Positions 30,073 to 40,735 of a stretch of 64,000 nucleotides of DNA are shown piece after piece. Within the stretch, counting starts at the first letter, position 1. Each line of letters opens with the position of its first letter. The notes beneath the pieces are model-generated. The model searched no databases. It was not told the DNA's origin and saw nothing but the letters and a program-made list of their open reading frames with translations. Position numbers and translations under genes: made by a program. Source of the DNA: Zygaena filipendulae (taxonomy: Eukaryota > Arthropoda > Insecta > Lepidoptera > Zygaenidae); assembly GCA_907165275.2 (NCBI GenBank), contig OU015664.1, positions 10,998,001 through 11,062,000 on the forward strand, written 5' to 3'.

Positions 30073-30571
30073 TAGAAAGGCTTTATAAAAGTATAATTTA
30101 TTATCCAGCCTGTTTTTTGCGACTTATTCCCGTTCTTGAAATTTTCTCTTTAATTTCATGTCAAAAGAGAATTTCCTCTCGAGCCTCAAAGAGAACCTTG
30201 TTTTCGAAATTGACATGATACGCCTAAACTCTTTGAGCATGCTTTGGAAGTTTTCCTAACATATGAGGAAGTTTCGGATCGTTTTGAATTATCTGTGTTT
30301 GTCTTAATGAATGTGTAATATTTTAATGAGGTTTCTGTACAAGTTATCGGCAAGGGAACTCTCTTGGCAACGACGGTCTCTGCAATTATCACGCTAGCTA
30401 CTTAATTTCACCAGTTACTAAGACGTGGGAATATTGTTTATTCAATTCCGAATCCTCCGTTCCAAACGAACTCTTCATTTTCTAATTAAGATTTAGATTA
30501 AACCGAACTTTTTGCTGTTTCACCTAAAATAAGTGACTCGTGTATCTTAAAAATGTTAAGTTTTTAGAACG
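30073..30571. other. Unassigned
   Basis: A minus-strand 68-codon frame (30186-30392) lacks convincing splice sites. No repeats recognised. Confidence 0.35.
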
Positions 30572-30732
30572 GAGTTCTATATCGCACGGTACGCATGGGG
30601 GCTAAAAGAATATTCCATCACGGCGTCACAAGTAATTGTTATTGGTTGCTTATTGGTATTTTTCTTTCTCGGAAACTACGAGGCGCAGAAACTTCGTTCT
30701 ATCCGAGTGTTCCACGACACTCACGCTTTTTT
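30572..30732 (+). repeat. Unclassified repeat (GAGGCGCAGAAA family)
   Basis: ATATCGCACGGTACGCATGG, CGGAAACTACGAGGCGCAGA and TCCACGACACTCACGC as in 13428-13638, about 50 bp shorter. Confidence 0.6.
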
Positions 30733-30929
30733 TTAATGTTACTAAGATATGTAAAGCTTTAAACTAGTTACTACTAACATAAACAATGTATTAATTACAA
30801 TAAATATTTTTTTTCTAATCTAGGTATATTCTTTTACAGGACGGCGAGAGAGAAAGAGAGCCCGTTCCTTTCTTATTTTCGTTTTTGGTTTCGTGTACTC
30901 GTGTACTATAGAGGTAGAGCCTGCCTATA

Positions 30930-31374
30930 TCTATACTTATAATAAAACTGTAGAGAGGTCAATTCTGTACATTGAACATATATTCAAAATTAATATTGGA
31001 GGATGAATGGTGATCGATACTGATGCCAAAAATTCAATCAGTAAATTTTTTGTCTGTCTGTATGTGCACGCATGGGTCAAAAACTACTGAAGGGATTTTA
31101 ACCAAACTTGGTACGATTGTAGTCTATACTCCTGGGCAGGTTATAGGCTATATAACATTACGCGAAGACACAGGAGCTAAGCAATAGCGATAAATTTGAA
31201 GCAAGTCGGATGAAAATGCGCTTATCCTCGCATACTTTTACTCAATCACGCAAAAACGGCTGAACGGATTTGGATGAAATTTGGCATGCACGTTGTTAGG
31301 GGTACAGAGAAGGAAATAGGGTACTTTTTATCCCGAAATTCCCGCGGGAACTCTGAAATTACCACGGGTGAAAC
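30930..31374 (+). mobile_element. Helitron, TCTATACTTATAATAAAACT head, end replaced
   Basis: Close relative of 20762-21263 through the whole head and middle, up to ACCACGGGTGAAAC; the hairpin and CTAG are missing where the next element starts. Confidence 0.82.
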
Positions 31375-31398
31375 TCAACTAAAATGAATAAAAATGAA

Positions 31399-31598
31399 TA
31401 AAATGACGCGCCCCATCTACATCAATAGCAGTTTTAGATGCGCGGGATCATGTATCAGATAATATCTATTCAATAGTGTGAGTGCGGCGACAGTATTGCG
31501 CACTTGTGATGAACAGACAGACCAGATTTATATGTGTCGTATCGATATTTTAACGGTTGTGCGTGTGCGTATACCCGATGGAGGGGCGCGTCATTTTA
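31399..31598. mobile_element. TAAAATGACGCGCCCC element, 200 bp
   Basis: Inverted ends TAAAATGACGCGCCCC and GGGGCGCGTCATTTTA. The right 127 bp differ from 18566-18692 at only a few positions. Interior GTGAGTGCGGCGACAGTATT and GTCGTATCGATATTTTAACG. No reading frame, no RNA polymerase III boxes seen. Confidence 0.7.
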
Positions 31599-31641
31599 GC
31601 TTAGATGATCTCTACATAACCTACTTATGTTCATTAAATAA

Positions 31642-31838
31642 GTAACTGTTCCCCGGGGTTTCACTAGCGTTAGTTTCGGAGTTCTCGCGGGAATTCCAGG
31701 ATAAAAATTACCCTACGTCCTTTCCTGTACCCCTGACAACGCGTATGCAAAATTCCACGATAATCGGTTGAGTAGTTTATACGGGCAAGGAAACAAAGAG
31801 AAGACAGACAGACAGAGTTACCTTCGTATATTTTACAA
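31642..31838 (-). mobile_element. Helitron, reverse orientation
   Basis: CTGTTCCCCGGGGTTTCACT start, standard interior, AGACAGACAGACAGAG, end TATTTTACAATG without a clear GGA. Confidence 0.7.
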
Positions 31839-32407
31839 TGTGTATTTTACAATGTGTATTTTTGGCAATTAGTAAATTAATATGAATATTGAATGGTAGG
31901 TAATTAGAATAATTATTGAAACAAGAATATTATTCTTATGATTTTCACAATAAAGGCAAAGAAAATTTACGTAATGAATGTTTAAATGCGAGACGAAACA
32001 ACCAATTAGTATCGTACCTAATTATCTTTGTTACGACTAAGTAATGGTCTCTTTACTCTGAAACAATAACCACAGTACGAGATGATTTCGAGATTCTCAT
32101 AGCAAGTAGTACCTAACATCAGTAGCGATTATTTTTTTTTAAACAAATTTGCACGAGACTCTGGCTTTGTTCTTTGTTTTCTCCCCACAATGGTGACTTT
32201 GATCTTTGTTGTTTTGATTTGCCCTTTTTTTATTAAACTAAATAGCAGTTTTCCTGTGATTCCACTCGGTTTTTTTTTTCTATCGGCGTGGAAAGTAAAC
32301 GATAATATACCTAAGTAGTTAATTTCGATCTAACAGATATTTCTCGAAAATTTAAATTTTTTCAATTTCATTCTCTTTTTCGATTCAAATTATACGTTTA
32401 CCTTTAG
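31839..32407. other. Unassigned
   Basis: AT-rich, no gene or repeat relative. Confidence 0.4.
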
Positions 32408-32760
32408 TTTTTTTTTATGCCATAGGGGACAAACGGGCAGGTGGTACACCTGATGGTAAGTGATTACCGCCACCCATAGACATCTGCAACACCAGAAGGC
32501 ATGCAGGTGCGTTGCCGACCTGGAACGGGGATGGGACTGGGTTTCAAGGGGGCTGCCGGAACACACCGTCAGGTGCTTGGCGACAGATTTACAGCTTGAA
32601 GGTGGTAGCTAGCCAGCCGAGCACAAGAGAGCGCCCTACCACCATGCTATGGTTTCCTCACGATGTTTTCCTTCACCGACAACTCAAGCTCATTGTTAGG
32701 GTTTGAACCTATGTCTTGCGGCGTTTGATCCGAACGCACCAACCACTGAGCTATCATCGC
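32408..32760 (-). mobile_element. tRNA-derived SINE, copy 1
   Basis: Reverse complement starts with a tRNA-like head: box A TAGCTCAGTGG (32753-32743) and a box B variant GGTTCAAACCC near 32700, then TCGGTGAAGGAAAACATCGTGAG-type body and a poly(A) tail (T run at 32408-32417). Same family as 37441-37795. Confidence 0.85.
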
Positions 32761-33030
32761 TGCTAGTAAAAGTAGGTACCTATAGTTATTTTGTACTTGA
32801 CCTATTCGGTAACATTAATAGCGTTATTAACGGCCCAAACAAAGCTAAAATTCAACATAAACATCGTCGTTACGTTGCCAACATTAAAACGCGTATAAAA
32901 TTTTAACATTTCCATATTTAATGAAGACGGTGAAGCGCTCATAAATCATAATGTCGTTAAATTACGTTTTACGTTATAGACAATACCTATTTCATTTATA
33001 TAGAGGATGTACCGCTTTTAAATACTTATT
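32761..33030. other. Unassigned
   Basis: The open frame at 32703-32906 starts inside the SINE and has no domain. Confidence 0.4.
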
Positions 33031-33468
33031 AAATGTGGACGTCCAAGCTAAGAGTATCAGTTCTCGGCATTTAGTTTCCGAGATATAAGCAGTTTTGTAA
33101 AGTTCGGTGAAAAAATTGCGTTCGCGATTTTAATTGATTATTTGTAATGCTCAATTTTCTTGAATTTCATACATCTTAATCTACAATAATATATAATATA
33201 TAATACAAAAATCTATATAACAAGCAAGTAGAAGTGTGTTTTTTTATTTCACACAAACCTTTAAAATGCTTTTTCTCAAATCAAGCTTTTTCAGTTTCAA
33301 CTTCAAATGTCTGTAAAAAAAACTGTGCTAGTTTTTGAATATTTTTTCAATCCTTACTATCATTAGTGACTATTCTAGATACCGAACAAAAAGTACTCTG
33401 TGATACCGAATCCTAGTCTTGACTCAATACACCACAACTGATACTTTTTGCGTGTACGCCCACAAATG
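33031..33468. mobile_element. Long-TIR element, intact copy
   Basis: GTGGACGTCCAAGCTAAGAG TATCAG at the left answers CTGATACTTTTTGCGTGTAC GCCCAC at the right. Reference for the split copy at 3030-4640. GGACGTCCAAGC also occurs in the arms of 43106-43631, suggesting a shared superfamily. Confidence 0.65.
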
Positions 33469-33489
33469 CGGTTGTTCTAGATTGTAGTC

Positions 33490-33625
33490 TCAATTCATCA
33501 TCATCATCATCATTTTCAGCCTGCAGCAGTCCACTGCTGGACATATGCCTCTCCAAGGGTTCGCCACCTATCCCGATCTTCAGTCACCCGCATCCAGTTA
33601 CCGCCAGCCACCCACCGCAGATCGC
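33490..33625 (-). mobile_element. RTE-like LINE 3' end fragment
   Basis: Reverse complement runs GAGGCATATGTCCAGCAGTG, GACTGCTGCAGGCTGAAAAT and ends in (GATGAT)n, a short-repeat tail typical of RTE-clade elements. Confidence 0.5.
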
Positions 33626-33789
33626 ATTCGCAGTCTCAAATGCCTGTTTTACAGTTTGGCAGATAGTAATATTTAAGAAATATGGTGTATTATCTTTTTT
33701 AATAAATAAATAAAAAAAAAAAAAAATATATCAGTTAAATAATTATTTTTTTTGACAGCTACCAGCCAGATAATATCGTAGCAGATTAA

Positions 33790-34026
33790 CCGCCGCACTC
33801 AGAGTCGACTTTAATGATTACTTAGTTAAGTATATATTTTTAAAACGAAACTGCCGCAATCAGAGACGTTTAGTAAATTAATGTTAATTAGCATTTAATG
33901 AGATGTAACTTAATTAGTTAAATGCCAATTAACATTAATTTATTAAACTTGTCTGATTGCGGCAGTTTTATTTTAAAAATATATACTTAACTAAGTAATC
34001 ATTAAAGTCGACTCTGAGTGCGGCGG
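33790..34026. mobile_element. PIF/Harbinger-like MITE, 237 bp
   Basis: CCGCCGCACTCAGAGTCGAC and GTCGACTCTGAGTGCGGCGG are perfect inverted ends; TAA on both sides (33787-33789, 34027-34029). Confidence 0.9.
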
Positions 34027-34502
34027 TAAGAGATTTATGTAACAGTAAGATTAATTATATTGATCGTACTCCTCACCTACTATGATATTCCACATATTTA
34101 AGATAAAGATAGGTAATTGTATTTTATTCATACCTATCTTCCTATTAAACATTTTTCATCCACAGACATTCAGAGAAATGTGAATTCGCGGGGATCCCGT
34201 GAATAGCATGAGTGAAATCCACGACATTCTTCCACCACACACTTAATATTCCCTTATTCACTACGTTTTGCCTTAAAAACAAGCTGTTATAGTATAACCA
34301 TCCCTAAATCATAAACGAGATAGGTACTCGAAAAATTTCTCGTTTGATTTTGCCGAGGGGTGAAAAATGGATGCCGTCACTAAAAATGCCTTCATTTTAT
34401 TTCCACACCCTTCAACGAGTTTAGCAGCGTCCTTGATAAACCATTTTAAGCACAGAGGCGCCGTTGCCAAGCGCCTATAGCCCTCGTGAGCTATATATTC
34501 GT
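34027..34502. other. Unassigned
   Basis: Contains GAGGCGCCGTTGCCAAGCGCC and CGAGGGGTGAAAAATGG blocks that look element-like but have no relative here. Confidence 0.3.
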
Positions 34503-34805
34503 AACTAGCTGGTCGTAGCTAAATATATTCGTAATTCCGGGATAAAACTATTAATTATCTTTATCTTACGTATTTATGTTTTAGTGTATTAATTATTAGT
34601 ATTATTGTTTTTCATTTGCACACCCCATCTTCTATATCTCTCTGTCTACCCAATCGTCAACTGGTAGAGAATGCCGCATGGCATTAAGTTCGCTCTTTGT
34701 ACGTGCCTACTGTGCAATAAAGTATAAATAAATAACTAAAATAAACAAATAAAAAGTAAGTATGTCCTTTTGTAACCCTTGATAACGTGTAGGCAAAATT
34801 ATACA
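34503..34805 (-). mobile_element. Helitron fragment interrupted by a LINE tail
   Basis: CTAGCTGGTCG... AATTCCGGGATAAAA, insertion, then AAAAGTAAGTATGTCCTTTT GTAACCC and GATAACGTGTAGGCAAAATT. Confidence 0.6.
34655..34745 (+). mobile_element. LINE 3' end nested in a Helitron
   Basis: CAACTGGTAGAGAATGCCGC, GGCATTAAGTTCGCTCTTTG, TGTGCAATAAAGTATAAATA and an AAATAAATAA tail. The insertion may start as early as about 34552. Confidence 0.65.
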
Positions 34806-35334
34806 ACTAGAGAAAGAAGTTATTTTAATTACTTAAACATTGCCATTGGATAAATGAAATACGATAAATTTTGAAGAAGAAGAAGAGGATCAAGCCCGCT
34901 GGGTAGATCTGGCGTAAAAGTCAAATTAACCAATACATCGACGGTGTTATCAGACTTTAGCTAACTTATTTTAAGGCTGCGGATATAAATTATAATAATA
35001 ATATCAATGTTTTGACATTCAGACGAGTCTGTAAGTAACATTAATAACAATCCCTCGGGACCGTCGTGTTTGAAATGACATCTTCTATTCACAGAACACT
35101 GTGCCCCCAACATGAGTTTTACAATTCACGCTCGTCCATGCTATAATCCGGAAACGAACCGCCTCTCTGATGCATCGCTTGCGTGGTAGTGCTAACAGTT
35201 TTCTGAGGGTAGTGGCTGACAGGCTGGACTGACCATGGCGTAAGCACTGGGTACATCTGCATGCGCCGGGAGACCTAGAGTTCAGCTACTACTTAGGTAT
35301 ATTAAATATTAAATATTTTTACTTCTCATCATTT
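34806..35334. other. Unassigned
   Basis: 35090-35280 is GC-richer (GCATGCGCCGGGAGACC) but shows no open frame or splice pair. Confidence 0.3.
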
Positions 35335-35719
35335 CACGACCCGATTGGCGCAATGGTCACCATGCCTGCCCGCTAATCAAGAGGTTCCGGGTTCGATTCC
35401 CGGTGGGGGTGGACTTTGTGTGATGAACACAGGGTTCCATTTTCCAGTCTGGGTGTGTATATATATCTATAGTATAATATAATATGTAATAATATATGTA
35501 GTATATACCACGGTTGCTTGGTTTCCACGACACAAGCTTATAGCTTAGTGTGGGATCAAGTAGATCTGTGTGTTGTGAAGTGGATTATTATAATTTTATT
35601 TATTTTATTTATTATCATATTGTGATGAATACTAACCTTAGTTTTTTAAGAGAAATTGGTATCTACTAACACTATATGAATGCTTGGTCCGAAATAAAAG
35701 TAATTATTATTATTATTAA
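35335..35719 (+). mobile_element. tRNA-derived SINE, second family
   Basis: Box A TGGCGCAATGG (35346-35356) and a perfect box B GGTTCGATTCC (35390-35400), then a body with TGTGTGATGAACACAGGGTT and TTTCCACGACACAAGC, ending in an (ATT)n tail. The head does not fold into a full tRNA with an acceptor stem, and a body follows, so it is a SINE and not a tRNA gene. Confidence 0.82.
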
Positions 35720-35774
35720 CTAAACCATGGCGGTTTTTGCCGTGAATCGAAGATAGCAGTTCCGTTAATATTAT

Positions 35775-35932
35775 AGCTATGCCCCGTGGTTTTACCCGCG
35801 TGTGTTTCGGAATTACCTACGAGAAACTTCCACAAATATTTCAAGATCAAAATTAGCCAAACCGGTCCAGCCATTCTCGAGTTTTGGCGAGACAAACGAA
35901 CAGCAGTTAATTTTTATACATTATGTATAAAG
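35775..35932 (-). mobile_element. Helitron, reverse orientation
   Basis: CTATGCCCCGTGGTTTTACC start, CGTGTGTTTCGGAATT, AACCGGTCCAGCCATTCTCG, end TTATGTATAAAGA. Relative of the TCTACACATA-head group. Confidence 0.65.
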
Positions 35933-36695
35933 ATAACATTGTGTCAATAAAAATTGGTTAAAAGTGGATTTTGTTGTGTCTCAAAGAAAAATTTTATATA
36001 TTATGTGCATGAAATATTTCAGCTGATTCCTTCGGTATCCGCTGAGAGCTTTCTTCCCGGAGAAGGCTTTTGCAATCTAAGGTACCTTATTACAATTTCA
36101 AACCGTACAAATATGCTAATAGAAATAAATCTATTTTACATGAAATTTGCTAAATCCAATATACGTTTAACCGAAGTTCACAAGAAGAAAAAGAAGAAGA
36201 ACTAAACCATAAACTGTTTTGTAGCATTAAGTAAAAATTTACGTTAACCAAACTCGGAAAATCCCTTTTAAAAAGGAATCACTGTAGAACAAATTTGTTC
36301 TAGAGTCTCGACTGATAGAAGTATCAAACAATCTAATACAAGTACATATTTACTTTAAAAATAGACGCCGTAGGCTGTTTTTTATATCAATCTGTAATAT
36401 TAAAGAGACGAAATTTTTTTTGTGGTTTGTTTCTACAAGTAGTTCTTAGCAATTACAAATTTTTTCTTGAATTACATCTATTTTAATATTGAAGGGCTAC
36501 TTACTAAACGGATTCCAGGCCCGGCAGTCTCAACAACATTTTGACAACTTTAACTAGTTGTCGAGACTGCCCAGGAGTAATTTTTTTGCATACTTATACA
36601 CATGTTTAGATAAAATAATAGAAAATAGGGTACTTTAACTCGATAACTAAAGTTTCCGTGGGATTCAAAGACATATCATTGGTGGGATTCCACTA
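35933..36695. other. Unassigned
   Basis: An 83-codon plus-strand frame (35954-36205) has no domain and ends in a lysine run. Confidence 0.4.
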
Positions 36696-36699
36696 TGCC

Positions 36700-37161
36700 G
36701 AAAACTGTAAGGCAATTCCATTTATAATTTGATTTGTGCAATAAAATTTCTCACAGCTTTACAGTTATACTAATACACTGTGAAATTAAAAATAAGAAAT
36801 ACAATGATAATACAGTAAAGACTGATAAAGAATTACAATAAAATAATTTAAGATGCTAAATTTTTGATACGTTCATCCGCTCGCAATACCTCAAACACTC
36901 ATGGCGCACACACATCCATCGACTGGCAAACAAATCACAGTCGGGAGCCGATGCGAGAAGGGTGTTGAGGTAATATATGGCGCGGACAAGCGGAGAGTTC
37001 CTATGGGACACAGTTCGCGCCGACGGTATCGCCAGCAGATGGTTCGAGCGAGGTCGGAAACAATATGCGGGCACTGGGGGAACATACAAGCGAAGCAGTT
37101 GCGCCACCAGCTCAGCACAGTCGGAATCTCCGCGTACTGTTCCACGGTCCACACGCCATTG
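36700..37161 (-). pseudogene. LINE reverse-transcriptase C-terminal fragment with 3' UTR
   Basis: Minus strand, open from 37161 to TAG at 36858-36856 (about 100 codons), then an AT-rich 3' UTR to about 36700. The peptide includes LLAIPSARTVSHRNSPLVRA, IYYLNTLLASAPDCDLF and RHECLRYCERMN. The aromatic/basic-SPL-VRA-x-x-x-LN spacing followed by a D-x-F motif is what I recall from the C-terminal end of insect non-LTR retrotransposon ORF2. The frame is shifted or lost upstream of 37161, with a stop at 37164-37162, so this is a 5'-truncated dead copy. Three other frames are also open here because the segment is GC-rich; they are shadows. Confidence 0.55.
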
Positions 37162-37440
37162 TCAAAAGACTAAAGTTGCGCCTCACCTCCAAGTTGAAAC
37201 CAAGGGCTCCAAGTAAGAATTTTGTTGGATAAAGAAATGGATAGTAACTATTATACTTTATTGTACAAGAATCTTAGAAGCGAATATATAATGGCATCTA
37301 CAGCAGTGATCATTCGATGATTTCAAACTACAGTAGTTACACAGAATCTAACACATAAATAGACTAGTTGATCAAATTTTAGTTTTTACTCCGTCATGTA
37401 GATACCTACCTAAATAAAAATATTATACGCGTATTTTACA

Positions 37441-37795
37441 GCGATGATAGCTCAGTGGTTAGTGCGTTCGGATTAAACGCCGCAAGGTGTAGGTTCAAAT
37501 CCTAACAATGAGCTTGAGCTGTCGGTGAAGGAAAACATCGTGAGGAAACCATAGCATGGTGGTAGGGCGCTCTCTAGTGCCCGGCTGGCTAGCTACCACC
37601 TTCAAGTTGCAAATCTGTCGCCGAGCACCTGACGCTGTGTTCCGGCAGCCCCGCTTGAAAGCCAGTTCCCATCCCCATTCCAGGTCGGCAACGCACCTGC
37701 ATGCCTTCTGGTGTTGCAGATGTCCATGGGCGGCGGTAATCACTTACCATCAGGTGTACCACTTGCCCGTTTGCCCCCTATGACATAAAAAAAAA
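37441..37795 (+). mobile_element. tRNA-derived SINE, copy 2
   Basis: Box A TAGCTCAGTGG (37448-37458), box B GGTTCAAATCC (37492-37502), body GAAGGAAAACATCGTGAGGA and CACCTGCATGCCTTCTGG, A-rich tail. GTATTTTAC lies just before the head and GTATTTTTACG about 11 bases after the tail, a possible target duplication. Confidence 0.88.
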
Positions 37796-38449
37796 TCTTT
37801 ATCTGAGTATTTTTACGTTAATTTGAAAAATCAAAATGTCTTATCATCTAATTTAAGGAGTAAATAAATTGTGATCTTCACAAAAGTCAAAAATTCAAAT
37901 CATTATTCAACTTTGGCCCATAATATGGATCTTTTTGACGTCAATATAATTACAGTTATTATGACAGCACCCATAAAATATCCACCCTTCACAGCTTCCT
38001 AGTGCTATGGCTGAAGAGAAGATGCTGCGCAACAAACTCTTCACTAGCACGCTGTCAGTTTAAAGTTATATTATGTACCTATAATATAATTAGTGGTAAC
38101 TCAACTTGCAATTAATTATGTGAGAACAATGAGCCTGAGCTCATACCCCGGAAACCTCCCTACTATCCTACGATAACGTTACCAAGATAGCATAGCCTGT
38201 TAAGGACTACTACTAGGGGCTGTTGAGTCGATGCAGGCTTTGATAAACGATACCTTCCTCCCTCTACACCTCGCTTCGGCCCTCGCCCCTCCGAGGGTCG
38301 ACACCTAAAAGGTACTTATATTCTTCCTTTTTCCATTTAAGTGAAAAAGCGCTGTGAAAAATCGGAAATATTTTTCAATCTGCAAACAATTCAGTTGTCT
38401 GACGTTTTCGACGTGGTTCAATTATTGCGTATATTTCCTTTATTCACAA
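37796..38449. other. Unassigned
   Basis: 38260-38310 has a GC-rich inverted motif (CCTCGCCCCTCCGAGGG). No gene recognised. Confidence 0.35.
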
Positions 38450-38970
38450 CTAGCTGTCCCCCGCGGTTTCACCCGCGTCAATATCGGATTTTCCGCGGGA
38501 ATTGGGTATTCTCCAAGGTATGAAAATCAAAATTCTAATTAGTCCGTCAGTTAGAAAATAAAAAAATAATAGACACGTATTTTTTGCTTTTTCAATTTAA
38601 TGAAAATGAACATAGATAAGACGCATTAAAGTTTAGGGTGGGGGGCTCGTGACGTCAATATTCATTATAAGCGCCATACAAACCGCACCGAGTTGTGACG
38701 TCACGCGAAATTTCAACTCAATGTATTTCTGTTATTTTTGATTACGTAAAAAAAGAAAAAATACGTGTCCAATATTTTTTACTAATCTACACGACGGACT
38801 AAAAAAAATTTTTTGTCAAGTAGCCAATTCCAGGATGAAATATACACCTTCCTCATGAATACTCTATCTATCGGTGAAAACCGCATAAAAATCCGTTGCG
38901 TCGTTTTAAAGATCTAAGCATACATAGGGACAGACAGACAGCGGGAAGCGACTTTGTTTTATACTAGTGA
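38450..38970 (-). mobile_element. Helitron-like element interrupted by a MITE
   Basis: CTAGCTGTCCCCCGCGGTTT to GCGGGAATT, the MITE, then AATTCCAGGATGAAATATAC, CTCTATCTATCGGTGAAAAC, GACAGACAGACAGCG and end TATACTAGTGA. Confidence 0.78.
38504..38824 (+). mobile_element. GTGACGTCAC MITE, 321 bp, nested in a Helitron
   Basis: AATT on both sides (38500-38503, 38825-38828). Interior AATTAGTCCGTCAG...CTACACGACGGACTAA. One full GTGACGTCAC at about 38696 and a variant GTGACGTCAA at about 38650. Confidence 0.82.
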
Positions 38971-39175
38971 TTACGTTTTCACACACATAAACTATAATAG
39001 TAGATAAAGCAAGTTCGTTATTGTTTTTGTGAAACCAAGCGTGTCACAAATTCGCTTTAAAGTAACGGATAAATCCTTATAGTGAAGGGGTTCACTTCAA
39101 ATTAAAATTACTAATAAAAATATGAAAGTTTATGAACATGTTCGTATATTATGTAATATTTTGATTTTAATAATA

Positions 39176-39476
39176 GGGATGTTGACGACTTTTTGAAAAT
39201 CAAAATTGTAATTAGTCACTGTTCAGTTAGAAAATAAAAAAAAGCAATAGACACGTATTTTTTGATTTTTCAAAAATATACAGAGAAAAAGCGGTATTAA
39301 AGTTTAGGAGGGGGCTCGTGACGTCACTAACCGTTATAAGCCGCCATACAAACTGCACCAGTTAGTGCACCGGGTTATTTAAACTGTTATTTTTTGATTA
39401 CGTAAAAAAAGCAAAAATACGTGTTCAGTATTTTTTATTAATCTACAAGACGGTCTAAAAAAAAATAGTCAACATG
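39176..39476 (+). mobile_element. GTGACGTCAC MITE, one site deleted
   Basis: GGGATGTTGACGAC start, one GTGACGTCAC near 39320, but the second site and its CGCGAAATTTCAACTC block are replaced by GTGCACCGGGTTATTTAAAC. End AGTCAACATG. Confidence 0.75.
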
Positions 39477-40145
39477 ACAGACAGACTGAATACTTTATTC
39501 TAGACTTTCACATAGAATAGGCATGTTTTATCCCGGCAAAAAGTATTCCTGAGAGAATCCTATATTTAAGTGGGTGAAGTGAAGCGTAGGGAAAAATGAA
39601 TTTCATTTCATTGACACGTTTTTTCAATAGGTATATTTGGTTCGCTGTATTATGTCATATTCTTGCTATAAATATATGGACCAGGAACCAACACAAAGGG
39701 AAGGCTTTAGCGGAGTTTTAATTAGCTCTTAATCCCGGATCACTAGTTAATAGTTGGCTCAACAATGGCTCAGCTCGGAGCGAAGTGGAATCACAAATCG
39801 GAATTGGAGTGCGGCAGTGAGAGAATGGAATATAATAAAAGCGAATATCACAAAAAACTTATTAAATCTTAATGAAAAGAAATCATTAGGTGTATAGTTG
39901 AGTTCATTGGTTAAAGTGATTATAAAAGTACGTTTTGCAATATAAACTAAAAAGTGCAGTATGATGTTTTCATGTCGCCTGCTCAAAAAGCCTGCCTGCT
40001 TTGTGTGAGCGGACTAAAACGGCTTTTTATGCTTTCATTAACATTACAAAAAATAATTGCGATGACAATCCTCCGGTTGCCATTTTATTTTAGTATAATA
40101 TAAAATTGTGTTTTTATTAAAAAAAAGTTGACATTCATTATCACT
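39477..40145. other. Mostly unassigned
   Basis: 39528-39590 resembles a very degraded Helitron (TTTTATCCCGGCAAAAAGTA). The 75-codon minus-strand frame at 39759-39986 has no recognisable domain. Confidence 0.35.
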
Positions 40146-40151
40146 ACTTTA

Positions 40152-40290
40152 TAACCGACTTCCTGGTTCTGCATTCGGTTGTATGTATGTTTTTTTGTTC
40201 ATACAACCAAAGTAAAAAACAAAGTAAATAATATAACTTAGACATAAAACTCATTTCCTAACCGACTTCAACATCCAACCGAGACCAAGG
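40152..40290. mobile_element. AACCGACTTC element fragments
   Basis: ATAACCGACTTCCTGGTTCT and CTAACCGACTTCAACATCCA, both resembling the terminus of 25599-26039. Confidence 0.4.
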
Positions 40291-40295
40291 CAGAA

Positions 40296-40380
40296 GAATA
40301 AGAAGAAAAAAAAAACATTTTATTTCAACACAACACACAAGAAAAAGAAACAAATATCCGTGATATAGAACCTACAGTTA
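40296..40380 (-). mobile_element. LINE 3' end fragment
   Basis: CATTTTATTTCAACACAACA CACAAGAAAAAGAAAC matches the nested LINE tail at 18284-18439. Confidence 0.55.
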
Positions 40381-40382
40381 AA

Positions 40383-40577
40383 TCTAATATATAAAATTCT
40401 CGAGTCACAGTGTTCGTTCCCATACTCCTCCGAAACGGCTTGACCGATTCTCATGAAATTTTTTATGCATATTCAGGAAGCCTGAGAATCGGCTACTATC
40501 TATTTTTCATCCCCCATAAAGGGAGTTCCTGCTGGAATTCCGAAACTCGCGCGGGTGAAACCGCAGGACACAGCTAG
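40383..40577 (+). mobile_element. Helitron, TCTAATATATAAAATTCTCG head
   Basis: GTTCGTTCCCATACTCCTCC, GAAACGGCTTGACCGATTCT, GCGGGTGAAACCGCAGGACA and CTAG at 40574. Forward-strand relative of 23208-23546. Confidence 0.85.
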
Positions 40578-40735
40578 TTAATATTTAAAAAATCAATACT
40601 TAAGCATTTGGGTATAAGTTGTCACGAATATTTATGAATGTAAAGTCGTTAAGAAAAAGTAGAGTACACGCCACACGCACATTTTTTTATAGGTTAAAGT
40701 GCCTACTTAAATTATCTAAATCTATCTATCTATAC

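Noticed and set aside
35346..35400. A functional tRNA gene
   Set aside because: Boxes A and B are present, but no paired acceptor stem follows and a SINE body with an (ATT)n tail does.
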